Shown here: positions 8,073 through 19,947 of the stretch, piece after piece
Numbering within the stretch: the first letter of the stretch is position 1
Layout: every line of letters starts with the position of its first letter
Assembly (NCBI RefSeq): GCF_008923245.1
Contig: NZ_WBOS01000001.1
Span: 682,001 to 746,000 of the forward strand
From: Cytobacillus depressus
GTDB taxonomy: Bacteria; Bacillota; Bacilli; Bacillales; Cytobacillaceae
Direction: 5' to 3'
DNA: 64,000 nt
Made by a program: the position numbers and the translations under genes
The notes under the pieces: model-generated
What the model saw: only the letters and a program-made list of their open reading frames with translations
Told to the model about the DNA's origin: nothing
Database searches by the model: none

Positions 8073-9425
8073 TTATACCGCTGCTTCTTCACAGTTTTCC
8101 AGTTCATCTAATACTCTTACAAACTGTCCCTCATTGTATGGATAGCCTGCTTTTGTAATTTTGACTTTCACAATTTGTCCGACCATTTCTTCAGTTGCTT
8201 GGAAAACGACTTTCAGATAATTATCCGTATAGCCGACGTATAGGCCACTTTCTTGCTGATCCTTAAATTCTTCTTCCGGAATTACTTCAAGAACTTCTCC
8301 TTCGAATTGAGATGCGTATTCCTTTGCAAGCTGATCAGATAATGCAATTAAGCGATGGACACGCTCATTTTTCACTTCTTCGTCAATTTGGTCTTCCATT
8401 CTAGCTGCAGGTGTTCCCGTTCGTTTGGAGTACGGGAACACGTGGAGCTCTGAGAATTTATGTTCTTTAATAAAATTATAGGTTTCCATAAACTCTTCTT
8501 CTGTTTCACCTGGGAAGCCTACAATAACATCAGAAGTGACAGCTAAGCCTGGTAGAGCTTCCTTTAAGCGATCTAAACGCTCGCCAAAGAACTCCATCGT
8601 ATACTTTCTGCGCATTCTCTTTAAAACCGTATTTGATCCTGATTGCAGCGGAATATGAAGATGTCTAACGATCATGTTAGAATTATTTATTACCTCAATG
8701 ACCTCATCAGTAATTTGGCTCGCTTCAATAGAAGAGATTCTAATTCGCTTTAATCCCTTTACTTGAGCTTCCAAATCATGAAGAAGCATGGCTAAGTTAT
8801 AATCCTTCATGTCTTCTCCATAGCCGCCAGTATGAATTCCTGTAAGGACAATTTCTTTATAGCCTGCATCAACTAATTGCTGTGCTTGGCGAATGACCTC
8901 TTGCGGATCTCTTGATCTCATTAATCCGCGTGCCCAAGGTATAATGCAGAATGTACAGAAGTTATTGCAGCCCTCTTGAATTTTAAGAGAGGCACGAGTA
9001 CGATCAGTAAAAGCAGGTACATCAAGCTCTTCGTAAACGCGGCTTTTCATAATATTGCCTACTCCATTAATCGGCTGGCGCTCCTGTTTATATTGTTCGA
9101 TATAATCTAGCATTTTCACGCGATCTTGAGTTCCTACGACGATATCAACTCCTGGTATCGCCATAATTTCTGCTGGAGAGGTTTGCGCGTAACAGCCTGT
9201 TACACAAATAACCGCATCTGGGTTCTTTCGAATCGCTCTGCGGATAACTTGACGGCTTTTCTTATCTCCTGTATTTGTTACTGTACAAGTATTGATCACA
9301 TAAACGTCGGATATTGATTCAAAATCAACCCGTTCATATCCAGTTTCTTTAAATAATTGCCAAATGGCTTCTGTTTCATAATGATTCACTTTACAGCCAA
9401 GTGTATGAAATGCAACTGTCGGCAT
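8073..9425 (-). CDS. mtaB: tRNA (t6A37 C2)-methylthiotransferase MtaB
   Basis: A 450-residue radical-SAM methylthiotransferase that converts t6A to ms2t6A at position 37 of ANN-decoding tRNAs. The N-terminal UPF0004 domain carries its three cluster cysteines in TLGCKVNHYE (Cys11), NTCTVTN and VTGCYAQ. The radical-SAM cluster motif is CNNFCTFC near residue 150. A TRAM-like RNA-binding domain closes the protein from about residue 375. The length matches B. subtilis YqeV. It lies 6 bp after rsmE and is the last gene of the hrcA-dnaK-dnaJ operon, as in other Bacilli. Confidence 0.95.
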   Translation of the reverse strand: MPTVAFHTLGCKVNHYETEAIWQLFKETGYERVDFESISDVYVINTCTVTNTGDKKSRQVIRRAIRKNPDAVICVTGCYAQTSPAEIMAIPGVDIVVGTQDRVKMLDYIEQYKQERQPINGVGNIMKSRVYEELDVPAFTDRTRASLKIQEGCNNFCTFCIIPWARGLMRSRDPQEVIRQAQQLVDAGYKEIVLTGIHTGGYGEDMKDYNLAMLLHDLEAQVKGLKRIRISSIEASQITDEVIEVINNSNMIVRHLHIPLQSGSNTVLKRMRRKYTMEFFGERLDRLKEALPGLAVTSDVIVGFPGETEEEFMETYNFIKEHKFSELHVFPYSKRTGTPAARMEDQIDEEVKNERVHRLIALSDQLAKEYASQFEGEVLEVIPEEEFKDQQESGLYVGYTDNYLKVVFQATEEMVGQIVKVKITKAGYPYNEGQFVRVLDELENCEEAAV

Positions 9426-9431
9426 ATTTTT

Positions 9432-10190
9432 TCACTCCATTAGTTCAAAATGATAAGAAACAGCTGATAATGCGTATAACGGTGCTGTTTCGGTTCTTAA
9501 TATTCGTGGACCTAATCCGCATGCATGAAAGCCGTTTTCTTTTAATAAAGATACTTCCTGCTCGGTTAATCCGCCTTCAGGTCCAAATACAATCATAAGT
9601 GACTGGCTCTGTTTTATGTTAGCTAATGTTTTATATAGTTCGGACTTTTCTCCCTGCTTCGCCTCTTCCTCAAAGGCAATCAATTTATAATCGTAATCCT
9701 CAGCTATTTTTATTAAAGCCTTCATATTTTGAGGAGTTATGACTTCAGGCAGATTGGTTCGATGAGATTGTTCAGCCGCTTCTTTAGCAATTTTCTGCCA
9801 GCGTTCGAGTTTCTTCGCACCCTTTTTCTCATCCCATTTTACTACTGAGCGTGCTGAAATAAAAGGGATAAACCTATATGCACCAAGTTCCGTTCCCTTT
9901 TGGATAATCCATTCAAGCTTATCCCCTTTAGGCAATCCGCTCACAATTGTAATATTAATCGGCAATTCTGGGGACTCTTCTTCCCATTTTACAACTTCTG
10001 CAATCACTTTTTCAGAGGTAATTTCTGCAATTGAACAGACAGCACTTTTTTTCATTGGATCTACACAAATGAGATTGTCACCTTCTTTCATTCTCATCAC
10101 ACGAACGATATGGTGATAATCATCATCTGTAATAGTGAAGTAATTATCGATTGCAGATTGATTGACAAAATAACGCTGCAAAATGGACAC
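9432..10190 (-). CDS. rsmE: 16S rRNA (uracil-1498-N3)-methyltransferase RsmE
   Basis: A 252-residue SPOUT-fold methyltransferase that methylates U1498 of 16S rRNA. The N-terminal PUA-like part includes HHIVRVMRMKEGD; the C-terminal trefoil-knot SAM site shows FGPEGGLTEQEV and LRTETAPLYAL. The length is standard. It follows prmA at 91 bp and precedes mtaB, the usual Bacillus order (yqeT-yqeU-yqeV). Confidence 0.95.
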   Translation of the reverse strand: MSILQRYFVNQSAIDNYFTITDDDYHHIVRVMRMKEGDNLICVDPMKKSAVCSIAEITSEKVIAEVVKWEEESPELPINITIVSGLPKGDKLEWIIQKGTELGAYRFIPFISARSVVKWDEKKGAKKLERWQKIAKEAAEQSHRTNLPEVITPQNMKALIKIAEDYDYKLIAFEEEAKQGEKSELYKTLANIKQSQSLMIVFGPEGGLTEQEVSLLKENGFHACGLGPRILRTETAPLYALSAVSYHFELME

Positions 10191-10281
10191 CCTCTTTTCT
10201 GCCTATTATTAACGTATAAAAAGAGGGAACTATTACAAGGCTCCCTCTTTCTTTTTGAAATCTGATTTTAATTGCCTCAGG

Positions 10282-11220
10282 CTACATTCTTTTCCCAATG
10301 ATAGCAACCCAATCTTCCATCTGGATTGTTTCCTCGATCTGAAATCCAGCAGCTATCATAGCGTCTTTTACATCCTGCTTTTTCTGCAGGATAATGCCTG
10401 ATGCAATAAAGAACCCGTCTTTTTTCACAACTGAAGCTACATCATCTGTAAATCGGAGGATCACTTCTGCTAAAATATTTGCAACCACAATGTCTGCTTT
10501 TTCACTGATGCCGTCGAGCAAATTATTTTGAGCTACAGTTACGACATCATGAACTTTATTCAGTTCAATATTTTGCCGAGCAGAGTTAACAGCAACCTCA
10601 TCAAGGTCAAGTGCTGTTACTTTTTCAGCGCCAAGCATGGCAGCTGCAATACTTAATACTCCTGAGCCAGTTCCGACATCGACAATCTGATCTCCTTTGT
10701 TGACGGTTCTTTCTAACGCTTGAATACACATCACTGTTGTCGGATGAGTACCTGTTCCGAAAGCCATTCCCGGATCCAGTTCTATAATTAACTCATCACT
10801 GGAAACAGGCGTGTACTCTTCCCAAGTAGGAACGATCGTAAACCTTTCAGAAATCTTTACAGGATGGTAGTATTTCTTCCAGGCAGTTGCCCACTCCTCT
10901 TCATTAACCTCACTGATGCTAATATCATTTTTGCCAATATCAATATTATATAAAAGGAGATTATTGATTTCTTCCTTAATTCCATCTATCGTTTCAGCAA
11001 GAAAGCTATTGATAGGTAAGTAAGCTTTGACGATTACCCCTTCTTCCGGATAGTCTAATGGATTGAGCTGGTAGATTTCACCGAATTGATCTTTTCTTTC
11101 TTTAATAAGTTCCAATGGATCTTCAATGACAACTCCACTTGCTCCTGCTTCATGCAAGATATTTGAAATTGGTTCTACTGCCTCATTTGTAGTATGAATA
11201 CTGATTTCTGACCATTTCAA
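10282..11220 (-). CDS. prmA: Ribosomal protein L11 methyltransferase PrmA
   Basis: Trimethylates ribosomal protein L11. The class I SAM site is [15 protein letters not shown], preceded by the family signature [14 protein letters not shown] and followed by NNLLDG and [13 protein letters not shown] start it at the TTG at 11220-11218 ([11 protein letters not shown], 312 residues): GGAG lies 9 nt upstream and this is where B. subtilis PrmA begins. The open frame continues to 11256, but that part runs into a hairpin repeat and has no family similarity. Confidence 0.93.
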   Translation of the reverse strand: MKWSEISIHTTNEAVEPISNILHEAGASGVVIEDPLELIKERKDQFGEIYQLNPLDYPEEGVIVKAYLPINSFLAETIDGIKEEINNLLLYNIDIGKNDISISEVNEEEWATAWKKYYHPVKISERFTIVPTWEEYTPVSSDELIIELDPGMAFGTGTHPTTVMCIQALERTVNKGDQIVDVGTGSGVLSIAAAMLGAEKVTALDLDEVAVNSARQNIELNKVHDVVTVAQNNLLDGISEKADIVVANILAEVILRFTDDVASVVKKDGFFIASGIILQKKQDVKDAMIAAGFQIEETIQMEDWVAIIGKRM

Positions 11221-11253
11221 TGCTTCCAACTCCATTTCCATAAAGTGAAACTT

Positions 11254-11286
11254 CATTCAGTGGGGGCGCCTTTTCCCCACTGAATG
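11254..11286. repeat. Short hairpin upstream of prmA
   Basis: A perfect 12-bp stem, CATTCAGTGGGG (11254-11265) with CCCCACTGAATG (11275-11286), and a 9-nt loop. No T-run on either side argues against a simple terminator. It abuts the larger hairpin at 11297-11383. Confidence 0.7.
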
Positions 11287-11296
11287 TTAGTTGAAC

Positions 11297-11383
11297 TTAA
11301 CGGGCCTTTACGGGCTGTTTGATCTCCCGCTTGAAGAAGTTCGTTTTTCAACTTCTTCAAGTGGGAGTCTTACAGCCCGTTAA
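11297..11383. repeat. Large nested hairpin between dnaJ and prmA (repeat-like element)
   Basis: Nested inverted repeats: ACGGGCTGT (11310-11318) with ACAGCCCGT (11372-11380), and an inner arm of about 20 bp (11321-11341 with 11350-11369, built around CTTGAAGAAGTT). The ends TTAACGGG (11297-11304) and CCCGTTAA (11376-11383) also match. The element lies inside the operon, so the mRNA would carry this very stable structure just after the dnaJ stop. It looks like a mobile or dispersed palindromic repeat; copy number cannot be checked here. Confidence 0.7.
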
Positions 11384-11390
11384 TCTGCGA

Positions 11391-12509
11391 TTAATCGCCT
11401 TTAAATGCACGCTTTACTTTATCAAAAAAGCTTTCTTCATGTTCTCCTTGAGGAACTTGACCACTGATTTCTGCAAATTCCTGCAGCAGCTGTTTCTGTT
11501 TCTCTGACAGCTTTGTTGGGGTTACGATGCGAACGATGATATGCTGATCTCCTTTACCATGGCCTCTTACATTTTGGATCCCCTTTTCCTTTAATCGGAA
11601 CTTAGTACCTGTCTGAGTTCCAGCTGGGACTTTTAATTTTACCTTTCCGTATAAGGTAGGAACCTCTACTTCATCCCCTAAGGCAGCCTGAACAAAGGTG
11701 ATTGGCATTTCACAGTAGACATCATCGCCGTCACGCTCAAAAAACTCATGAGCACGAACATAGAAAACAACATATAAATCTCCAGATGGACCGCCATTAA
11801 CTCCCGGTTCCCCTTGACCAGCTACTCTTAGCTGTTGGCCATCATCAATTCCCGCCGGAATTTTAACAGAAATTTTTCTGCGCTTTTTAACTTTGCCTTT
11901 TCCGCTGCAAGTAGAACATTTATGCTTAATTTGCTTTCCAGTGCCGTTACAATGATGACATGTTCTTCGATTGACGATTCTGCCAAATGGCGTATTTTGT
12001 TCAATATTAATCTGTCCAGATCCATGGCAATGTCCACATGTTTCAGGCTTTGTTCCTGGCTTTGCACCTGATCCGTGACAAGTTTCACATGTTTCTTCAC
12101 GTGGAATTTCAATTTCTGTTTCCTTACCAAAAACGGCATCCTCAAAAGATAAAGTCATTGTGTATTGTAAATCCGCACCTTGACGAGGTGCGTTTGGATC
12201 TCTTCTGCTTGAGCCACCGCCAAAGAATGTGCTGAAAATATCTTCAAAGCCGCCGAAGCCTTCAAAGCCACCGCCTCCAAAGCCTTGATTAGGATCGACA
12301 TGGCCAAATTGATCGTAATGAGCACGTTTTTGGTCATCACTTAACACTTCATAAGCTTCTGTTACTTCTTTGAATTTCTCGTCTGCATCCGGTTCTTTAT
12401 TAATGTCTGGATGATATTTTTTGGATAGCTTTCGATAAGCCTTTTTTAATTCATCCTTAGATGCCCCTTTACTGACACCAAGGACTTCATAGTAATCCCT
12501 TTTACTCAC
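11391..12509 (-). CDS. dnaJ: Chaperone DnaJ (Hsp40)
   Basis: The 372-residue co-chaperone that delivers substrates to DnaK and stimulates its ATPase. The J domain (1-70) has the HPD tripeptide in [11 protein letters not shown] Gly/Phe-rich linker ([15 protein letters not shown]) follows around residues 78-92. The zinc domain has four CxxCxGxG repeats: [24 protein letters not shown] and CSTCSGKG. Two C-terminal beta domains complete a type I DnaJ. It lies 120 bp after dnaK, with a terminator-like hairpin between them. Confidence 0.97.
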   Translation of the reverse strand: MSKRDYYEVLGVSKGASKDELKKAYRKLSKKYHPDINKEPDADEKFKEVTEAYEVLSDDQKRAHYDQFGHVDPNQGFGGGGFEGFGGFEDIFSTFFGGGSSRRDPNAPRQGADLQYTMTLSFEDAVFGKETEIEIPREETCETCHGSGAKPGTKPETCGHCHGSGQINIEQNTPFGRIVNRRTCHHCNGTGKQIKHKCSTCSGKGKVKKRRKISVKIPAGIDDGQQLRVAGQGEPGVNGGPSGDLYVVFYVRAHEFFERDGDDVYCEMPITFVQAALGDEVEVPTLYGKVKLKVPAGTQTGTKFRLKEKGIQNVRGHGKGDQHIIVRIVTPTKLSEKQKQLLQEFAEISGQVPQGEHEESFFDKVKRAFKGD

Positions 12510-12570
12510 TGATTACCACTCCCCGATTCTTTTCACATAAAGATTATTTTAACATTTTCTATTCAAAAAT

Positions 12571-12607
12571 AAAAGTCAAAGTCAAGAAAGACCTGACTTT
12601 GACTTTT
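12571..12607 (-). terminator. Hairpin terminator between dnaK and dnaJ
   Basis: A 14-bp stem, AAAAGTCAAAGTCA (12571-12584) with TGACTTTGACTTTT (12594-12607), followed on the minus strand by a T-rich ATTTTTG. It probably reduces dnaJ and downstream expression relative to dnaK, as partial termination does in other Bacilli. Confidence 0.85.
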
Positions 12608-12629
12608 TCATCAATTAAGGTTGTAGGAC

Positions 12630-14468
<1,839 letters not shown>

Positions 14469-14489
14469 TTACCTCCCAAAATATGTAAC

Positions 14490-15098
14490 TTATAAATTTA
14501 CTTTGACCATGGCTGGACGGATCACTCTGTCCTTTAAAATATAGCCTTTTTGGAATTCCTCAACTACTATATTTGACTCGACACCTTCCACTTCTACTTG
14601 CATAACTGCTTGATGGACTTGTGGATCAAATTCTTTTCCGACAGCTTCAATCTGTTCTGCTCCTTCATTTTTCAGAGCTTCCAGCAAACCTCGATAAACC
14701 ATTTCCATTCCTTGAAGAACAGATTTCATTTGTTCATTATCAGTTTCCATTTGCAGTGCTCTCTCGAAATTATCGATAGAAGGCAGTAAGTCGGAAATTA
14801 ATTTTTGAGCTCTATATTTTTCAGACGATTCAAGATCTAATCTTGCTCTACGTCTGGAATTATCAAAATCGGCTTGCAGACGATAGTAACGATTTTCCAC
14901 TTCTGCTAGTTTGGCTTCTAGCTCAACTGTTTTTTCCTGTGCATGCACAAGTTGATCTTCTAAAGAAGCTTCCTCAGAAGAAGTTTCGTTCACTGCTTCT
15001 GCAGCTCCCGAATCGTTTACTTCAGTCTCTACAGCTTGATCAGAATTTTGGATTGTTTCTTCTTCTAAAATATTTTTTTCATCTGCCAATTTTTTCAC
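14490..15098 (-). CDS. grpE: Nucleotide exchange factor GrpE
   Basis: The 202-residue exchange factor for DnaK. An acidic, disordered N-terminus (about residues 1-55, rich in Glu) leads into a long dimerising coiled coil ([18 protein letters not shown] ...), then the conserved head: [20 protein letters not shown] and the C-terminal [19 protein letters not shown]. It lies 28 bp before dnaK and 99 bp after hrcA. Confidence 0.96.
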   Translation of the reverse strand: MKKLADEKNILEEETIQNSDQAVETEVNDSGAAEAVNETSSEEASLEDQLVHAQEKTVELEAKLAEVENRYYRLQADFDNSRRRARLDLESSEKYRAQKLISDLLPSIDNFERALQMETDNEQMKSVLQGMEMVYRGLLEALKNEGAEQIEAVGKEFDPQVHQAVMQVEVEGVESNIVVEEFQKGYILKDRVIRPAMVKVNL

Positions 15099-15196
15099 CT
15101 CCCTTAAAGGGTAGTAAGCATTTTATAAACAGGGAAATTGGCCCCTATTTTAATTTGAAGGGGCCCCTGCTCCATCCTTAGTCAATATTGCCAACG

Positions 15197-16228
15197 TCAA
15201 TCGCTTTGATACAGCTTTGTTAGTACGGAAGATAAGTCCGTACTAATATAATCTAATAGACTGATGACGCGAGAATACTCCATTCTTGTTGGACCTAAGA
15301 TGGCAATTGTTCCAAGCTGTTCTGCCCCCATTGAATATGTTGCCGTAATTAAGCTGCAATTTTCCATTGCAGAATTTTTATTTTCTTTACCAATTTTAAT
15401 ATTAATCCCTGATTTATTCTTGCGGATCAGTTCATAAATGCTGTCTTCATGTTCAATCATGGCCATTAAACTTTTTATTTTATCAATGTCATGAAACTCA
15501 GGCTGTAATAGCATATTAGCTTTGCCGCTAAAGAACAGCTTCTCATGTGACGGGACTTTAAGCGTATCGGCAAGCGAATGCAATATATAATCATAATTAC
15601 TAATATGCTGTCGCAAAAGTATCGCTACTTCTTTATAAATTTTATCGTTTAAGCTTTCAATTGGAGCACCAGCTAAGCGGTCATTCAAAATATTGACGAG
15701 CTTTTCAAGTTCCCCAGCGTCCATTGTTTCAGGCAAATGAAACATTCGATTCTCTACATGACCAGAATCTGTAACGATAATAGCAATGGCTGTCTGATTG
15801 TTTAAAGGGATAATTTGAATCTTCTTCAATTTATTATCCTTAACGGCTGGTCCTAACACAATGGATGTATAATTTGTTAACTCTGAAAGAATTTTAGCTG
15901 ATTTTTGCACGATTATTTCAAGTTCAAAAATCCGTTCAGCAAATACAGATTTAAGCATTTTAACATCTTGCTCTTTCAGCTTTTGTGGAGAGAGCAAATG
16001 ATCCACATAGTAACGATACCCTTTTTCGGAAGGAATTCTTCCTGATGAGGTGTGTGTCTTTTCAATAAACCCCAGCTCTTCTAAATCTGACATTTCATTA
16101 CGAATGGTCGCGGAGCTAAATGCTATTTTGTCTTTTTTCGACAAACTTCTCGAACCAACTGGCTGCGCAGATTGAATAAAATCATCAACAATAACCTGAA
16201 AGATCAATAATTGGCGTTCAGTCAACAC
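15197..16228 (-). CDS. hrcA: Heat-inducible transcription repressor HrcA
   Basis: The repressor that binds CIRCE operators. The N-terminal winged helix includes the conserved [35 protein letters not shown] region, split here by the strings [16 protein letters not shown] and [15 protein letters not shown]; a GAF-like domain and C-terminal dimerisation part follow. I use the GTG at 16228-16226 (M-LTERQLL, 343 residues): AGAGGTG lies 6 nt upstream and the result equals the B. subtilis protein in length and N-terminus. The frame extends to 16249, into the CIRCE element, which is not coding. Confidence 0.96.
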   Translation of the reverse strand: MLTERQLLIFQVIVDDFIQSAQPVGSRSLSKKDKIAFSSATIRNEMSDLEELGFIEKTHTSSGRIPSEKGYRYYVDHLLSPQKLKEQDVKMLKSVFAERIFELEIIVQKSAKILSELTNYTSIVLGPAVKDNKLKKIQIIPLNNQTAIAIIVTDSGHVENRMFHLPETMDAGELEKLVNILNDRLAGAPIESLNDKIYKEVAILLRQHISNYDYILHSLADTLKVPSHEKLFFSGKANMLLQPEFHDIDKIKSLMAMIEHEDSIYELIRKNKSGINIKIGKENKNSAMENCSLITATYSMGAEQLGTIAILGPTRMEYSRVISLLDYISTDLSSVLTKLYQSD

Positions 16229-16242
16229 AATTATCACCTCTG

Positions 16243-16269
16243 TTAGCACTCCTTAGCTGCGAGTGCTAA
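16243..16269. promoter_or_regulatory. CIRCE operator (HrcA binding site)
   Basis: A perfect consensus TTAGCACTC (16243-16251), N9, GAGTGCTAA (16261-16269), lying between the promoter and the hrcA start so that bound HrcA represses the whole operon until heat stress. GroE keeps HrcA active in known systems. Confidence 0.98.
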
Positions 16270-16279
16270 TTCTACTAAT

Positions 16280-16308
16280 AAATTATCAAATCAATGGTTT
16301 GGTGTCAA
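16280..16308 (-). promoter_or_regulatory. Sigma-A promoter of the hrcA-grpE-dnaK-dnaJ operon
   Basis: Minus strand -35 TTGACA (16303-16308), 17-nt spacer, -10 TAATTT (16280-16285), directly upstream of CIRCE. The -35 is perfect consensus. Confidence 0.8.
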
Positions 16309-16327
16309 TAATAACGCAGAGTATTTT

Positions 16328-17461
16328 TTACTTAAGAAAATACTGAAACACTTCATTTCCAAGAAATCGACCTTTCATTGATAACTGGATTTCTTTGTCG
16401 GTCACGTGTATTAGGCCACGGCCGATCAATTCGTCTAATTCTTTTTTAAACATTTTAAGCGGATTTTCGCTGAACTTCTCCATAAAACGGGAAATTTCAA
16501 CGCCTGCAGTCTTTCTTAGACCAAGAAACATTTCTTCTTCAATTTGCTCTGAGCGGGTTACTTGATGTTCATCGAGTATTGGCAAATATCCTGTTTTTAG
16601 TGTGTCCATATATTTTTTTATCGGACCATGATTGGAAATCCGCTTCCCATTTACATATCCATGGGCACCCGCTCCAAATCCGTAATACCATTCATTATTC
16701 CAATAAGTAAGATTATGTCTACTTTCATAACCTGGTTTGGAAAAATTACTGATTTCATATTGCTTGAAGCCATGCTTATCCATCTCTTCCATTAAGGTTT
16801 CGTACATTTCCGCTTCTGCATCTTCCCCAGGAGACTGAAGCTTACCTTTTCTCATCAAGTTATAAAAAACGGTCTTAGGCTCAATAATGAGAGAGTATCC
16901 AGAATAGTGCACAATATCTAATGTGAATGCGGTCTGAAGGGTGTCTTTAAAATCCTTTACTGTTTGTCCAGGCAAACTATAGATTAAATCAATGCTTATA
17001 TTATGGAAGCCCGTTTTCTTAGCTGCCTCGACAGACTGAAAAACATCCTTTGCTCTATGCACTCTGCCAATTTTCTTGAGGAGCTCCTCATTAAATGTCT
17101 GTACCCCGAAGCTAATTCTGTTAACTCCTGCAGCATATAAGATTCGCAGCTTTTCTTCGGAAAGGTCGCCTGGATTAGCTTCAAACGTAAATTCTGTCTC
17201 TTCATCGTAAGGTAAATATTCTTTGATGATGTGGCATAGCTTTTCAAGCTGTTGTTCGTTTAATGCCGTTGGCGTTCCTCCACCGATAAAAATGGTATTT
17301 AATTTCTTTGTTGGTGCTTCATTTAATGTAAGTTCCATTTCCTTAGCGAGATAATCCAAATATTCATCGACAGGCTGACCTTTTAAAAATACTTTATTAA
17401 AATCACAATAGTGGCAAATATGCTCACAAAAAGGAATGTGAATATAGGCTGCTTGCATCAT
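16328..17461 (-). CDS. hemW: Radical-SAM heme chaperone HemW (formerly annotated coproporphyrinogen oxidase-like HemN)
   Basis: A 377-residue radical-SAM protein. The cluster motif CxxxCxxC appears as CEHICHYC near residue 15, with HIPF before it as in the family; IFIGGGTPT and NRISFGVQTF are SAM-site motifs, and the HemN C-terminal domain ends LGNEVFQYFL. HemW lacks the extra N-terminal residues of true HemN and is thought to handle heme transfer. I use the ATG at 17461 (MMQAAYIHIP) with AAGGTG 8 nt upstream rather than the GTG 9 nt earlier. It lies between lepA and hrcA as in B. subtilis. Confidence 0.93.
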   Translation of the reverse strand: MMQAAYIHIPFCEHICHYCDFNKVFLKGQPVDEYLDYLAKEMELTLNEAPTKKLNTIFIGGGTPTALNEQQLEKLCHIIKEYLPYDEETEFTFEANPGDLSEEKLRILYAAGVNRISFGVQTFNEELLKKIGRVHRAKDVFQSVEAAKKTGFHNISIDLIYSLPGQTVKDFKDTLQTAFTLDIVHYSGYSLIIEPKTVFYNLMRKGKLQSPGEDAEAEMYETLMEEMDKHGFKQYEISNFSKPGYESRHNLTYWNNEWYYGFGAGAHGYVNGKRISNHGPIKKYMDTLKTGYLPILDEHQVTRSEQIEEEMFLGLRKTAGVEISRFMEKFSENPLKMFKKELDELIGRGLIHVTDKEIQLSMKGRFLGNEVFQYFLK

Positions 17462-17492
17462 TTTTAACACACCTTATTTCTTTTTATAAAAT

Positions 17493-17541
17493 AAAAAAGG
17501 CGGAAGCCGCTGAATTTTGCAAGCCTTCCAACCTCCTTTTA
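17493..17541 (-). terminator. Terminator after lepA
   Basis: The minus strand reads AAAAGGAGG-TT-GGAAG, loop, CTTCC-G-CCTTTTTT: a stem with one internal bulge followed by a T-run and TATTTTAT. It lies between lepA and hemW. Confidence 0.75.
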
Positions 17542-17553
17542 TTAAATCGATTT

Positions 17554-19389
17554 TTATTTCTTCTTGTTTGTATCGTCCATTTTCAGAACAGCCATGAAAG
17601 CTTCTTGTGGAACTTCTACTGAACCCACTTGCTTCATGCGTTTTTTTCCTTCTTTTTGCTTTTCTAATAGCTTTCGTTTACGGGAAATATCTCCCCCGTA
17701 ACATTTCGCCAAGACGTTTTTACCGATTGATTTAATCGTTGAACGGGCAACAATCTTCTGACCAATAGCCGCTTGTACCGGCACCTCAAACTGCTGGCGC
17801 GGAATTAACTCCTTAAGTTTCTCAACAATGACCTTGCCTCGTTCATATGAAAAATCTTTATGAACAATAAAGCTCAATGCGTCAACTTTTTCTCCATTTA
17901 ACAGGATGTCCATTTTCACAAGCTTAGAAGGCTTATAGCCGATTAGCTCGTAGTCAAAGGAAGCATATCCTTTCGTATTGGATTTAAGCTGGTCAAAGAA
18001 ATCATAAACGATTTCTGATAAAGGAATTTCGTACGTAATATTGACACGTGTCTCATCCATGTATTGCATATCAATAAAGATACCGCGCTTCTCCTGGCAA
18101 AGCTCCATAATTGCACCAACATAATCATTTGGTGCCATCATTGTTGCTTTGACATACGGCTCCTCAACGCGTTCAATTTTTTGCGGATCAGGCATTTTAG
18201 ATGGGTTATCAATTTTAATATCTGATCCATCAGTTAGGATGACATCATATATAACACTCGGTGCAGTAGTAATTAAGTCAATTTTGAATTCTCGTTCAAT
18301 CCGCTCTTGGATAATTTCCATATGAAGCAGACCTAAAAATCCGCAGCGGAAACCGAATCCTAGTGCTTGAGAAGTTTCCGGCTCAAACTGTAAAGCTGAA
18401 TCATTAAGCTCCAGCTTTTCAAGCGCTTCTCTAAGATCGTTAAATTTCGCACTGTCAATCGGATATAATCCGCAATATACCATCGGATTCAATTTACGGT
18501 AGCCTGGCAATGGTTCAGTAGCCCCATTTTTTGCATTTGTAATCGTATCCCCGACTCTTGTGTCGCCAACATTTTTGATTGCTGCAGTTAAAAATCCTAC
18601 ATCGCCTACAGTTAATTCGTCGCGGGCCTCTGCTTTTGGAGAGAACACCCCAACTTCAATAACTTCAAACTCCTTGCCCGTTGCCATCATTTTAATTTTG
18701 TCTCCAGCTTTAACCGTTCCTTCAACTACCCGGATATAGGCAATAACGCCCCGGTAAGCATCGAACAGGGAGTCAAAAATAAGCGCTTTTAACGGTGCAT
18801 CTGGGTCTCCTGTTGGAGCCGGAACCTTTTCAACGATCTGTTCCAAAATGTCTTCAATGCCAATTCCAGCTTTAGCTGAAGCTAGAACAGCATCTGAAGC
18901 ATCTAAACCAATCACTTCTTCTACCTCGCCTCTCACACGCTCGGGATCGGCACTTGGAAGATCGATTTTATTAATGACAGGAATAATTTCCAAATCATTA
19001 TCAAGGGCTAAATACACATTAGCTAAAGTTTGCGCTTCAATTCCTTGAGCAGCATCAACAACGAGGATTGCGCCTTCACATGCAGCTAAACTACGAGATA
19101 CCTCATACGTAAAATCGACGTGCCCTGGTGTATCGATTAGATGAAAAGTGTATGTTTCGCCATCTTTTGCTTTATATTTCAATTGAACGGAATTTAATTT
19201 AATCGTAATGCCCCGTTCTCTTTCTATATCCATAGAATCTAATAGCTGATTTTTCATTTCACGGGAAGTTAATGCATTTGTTTTTTCCAAAATGCGGTCA
19301 GCTAAAGTTGATTTCCCGTGGTCTATATGTGCGATGATGGAAAAATTCCGAATCTTTGATTGTCTATTAAGTCTTTCTTCTCTATTCAT
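17554..19389 (-). CDS. lepA: Elongation factor 4 (LepA)
   Basis: The 611-residue ribosomal back-translocase GTPase. G1 is [10 protein letters not shown]2/G3 are RGITIK and DTPGHVDF, G4 is NKIDLP, and SAKAG supplies G5. EF-G-like domains III and V follow ([13 protein letters not shown]), with the LepA-specific C-terminal domain ending [13 protein letters not shown] and [16 protein letters not shown] start at the ATG 19389-19387 with SD TAGGAGTG; the open frame continues to 19458 but that part has no family similarity. Confidence 0.97.
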   Translation of the reverse strand: MNREERLNRQSKIRNFSIIAHIDHGKSTLADRILEKTNALTSREMKNQLLDSMDIERERGITIKLNSVQLKYKAKDGETYTFHLIDTPGHVDFTYEVSRSLAACEGAILVVDAAQGIEAQTLANVYLALDNDLEIIPVINKIDLPSADPERVRGEVEEVIGLDASDAVLASAKAGIGIEDILEQIVEKVPAPTGDPDAPLKALIFDSLFDAYRGVIAYIRVVEGTVKAGDKIKMMATGKEFEVIEVGVFSPKAEARDELTVGDVGFLTAAIKNVGDTRVGDTITNAKNGATEPLPGYRKLNPMVYCGLYPIDSAKFNDLREALEKLELNDSALQFEPETSQALGFGFRCGFLGLLHMEIIQERIEREFKIDLITTAPSVIYDVILTDGSDIKIDNPSKMPDPQKIERVEEPYVKATMMAPNDYVGAIMELCQEKRGIFIDMQYMDETRVNITYEIPLSEIVYDFFDQLKSNTKGYASFDYELIGYKPSKLVKMDILLNGEKVDALSFIVHKDFSYERGKVIVEKLKELIPRQQFEVPVQAAIGQKIVARSTIKSIGKNVLAKCYGGDISRKRKLLEKQKEGKKRMKQVGSVEVPQEAFMAVLKMDDTNKKK

Positions 19390-19582
19390 TGTTTCACTCC
19401 TACATTGAAAAGCACTAGGTCGTACAGCATGCACTATTTTTAGATTATAGCAGTACAATTAGGAAGATTCAATGCTGGTGATTGAGAAAAAATAGCCAGC
19501 AGCCGTTTAGAAGAACGTGATTTATTCGAATCCGATTCGGGATAAAAGCTTTCTAAACAAAAAAGGATGCGCACTGCTCCCT

Positions 19583-19927
19583 CTAATGTTCTTTAATCAA
19601 ATCAGTTATGAAATGTAGCGTGGTTTCTGCTAGAGCTGAGAGCCCTTCTGAAAGCTTTTTTCCTAAAGAAGAGAAAAAATTATATGCTTTCATTTCCTCG
19701 AGCTTCTCTTTTTTTTGCTGAAGATCATGACTAGTGACATCCGTTCCTAGAATAGAAGCATGCAGTTCTCCCGCTTCATTTTCCTGCAAAGTAAATGCCC
19801 CTTTAAACCTTTCATCACTATAGCCCTTCATTTTCGTTATTCCTTCATTTGCCTGCTGCATCCCAAATAAAACAGCAAGGAACATAAGTGATGTAAGGAG
19901 CAAGGTCTTCAACATAAACCATTTCAT
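19583..19927 (-). CDS. yqxA: YqxA-like DUF3679 small membrane protein
   Basis: A 114-residue protein with one N-terminal membrane segment or uncleaved signal (residues 5-22, MLKTLLLTSLMFLAVLFG) and a mostly helical charged remainder ending in an amphipathic TTLHFITDLIKEH. The function is not known. It is identified by position, size and topology: it lies between spoIIP and lepA as yqxA does in B. subtilis. SD GAGAGGTGA precedes the ATG, 20 bp after spoIIP. Confidence 0.75.
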   Translation of the reverse strand: MKWFMLKTLLLTSLMFLAVLFGMQQANEGITKMKGYSDERFKGAFTLQENEAGELHASILGTDVTSHDLQQKKEKLEEMKAYNFFSSLGKKLSEGLSALAETTLHFITDLIKEH

Positions 19928-19947
19928 AACTGATCACCTCTCTATCA

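Noticed and set aside
12571..12607. The hairpin after dnaK as a second CIRCE element
   Set aside because: Its arms do not match TTAGCACTC/GAGTGCTAA; it is a terminator-type stem.
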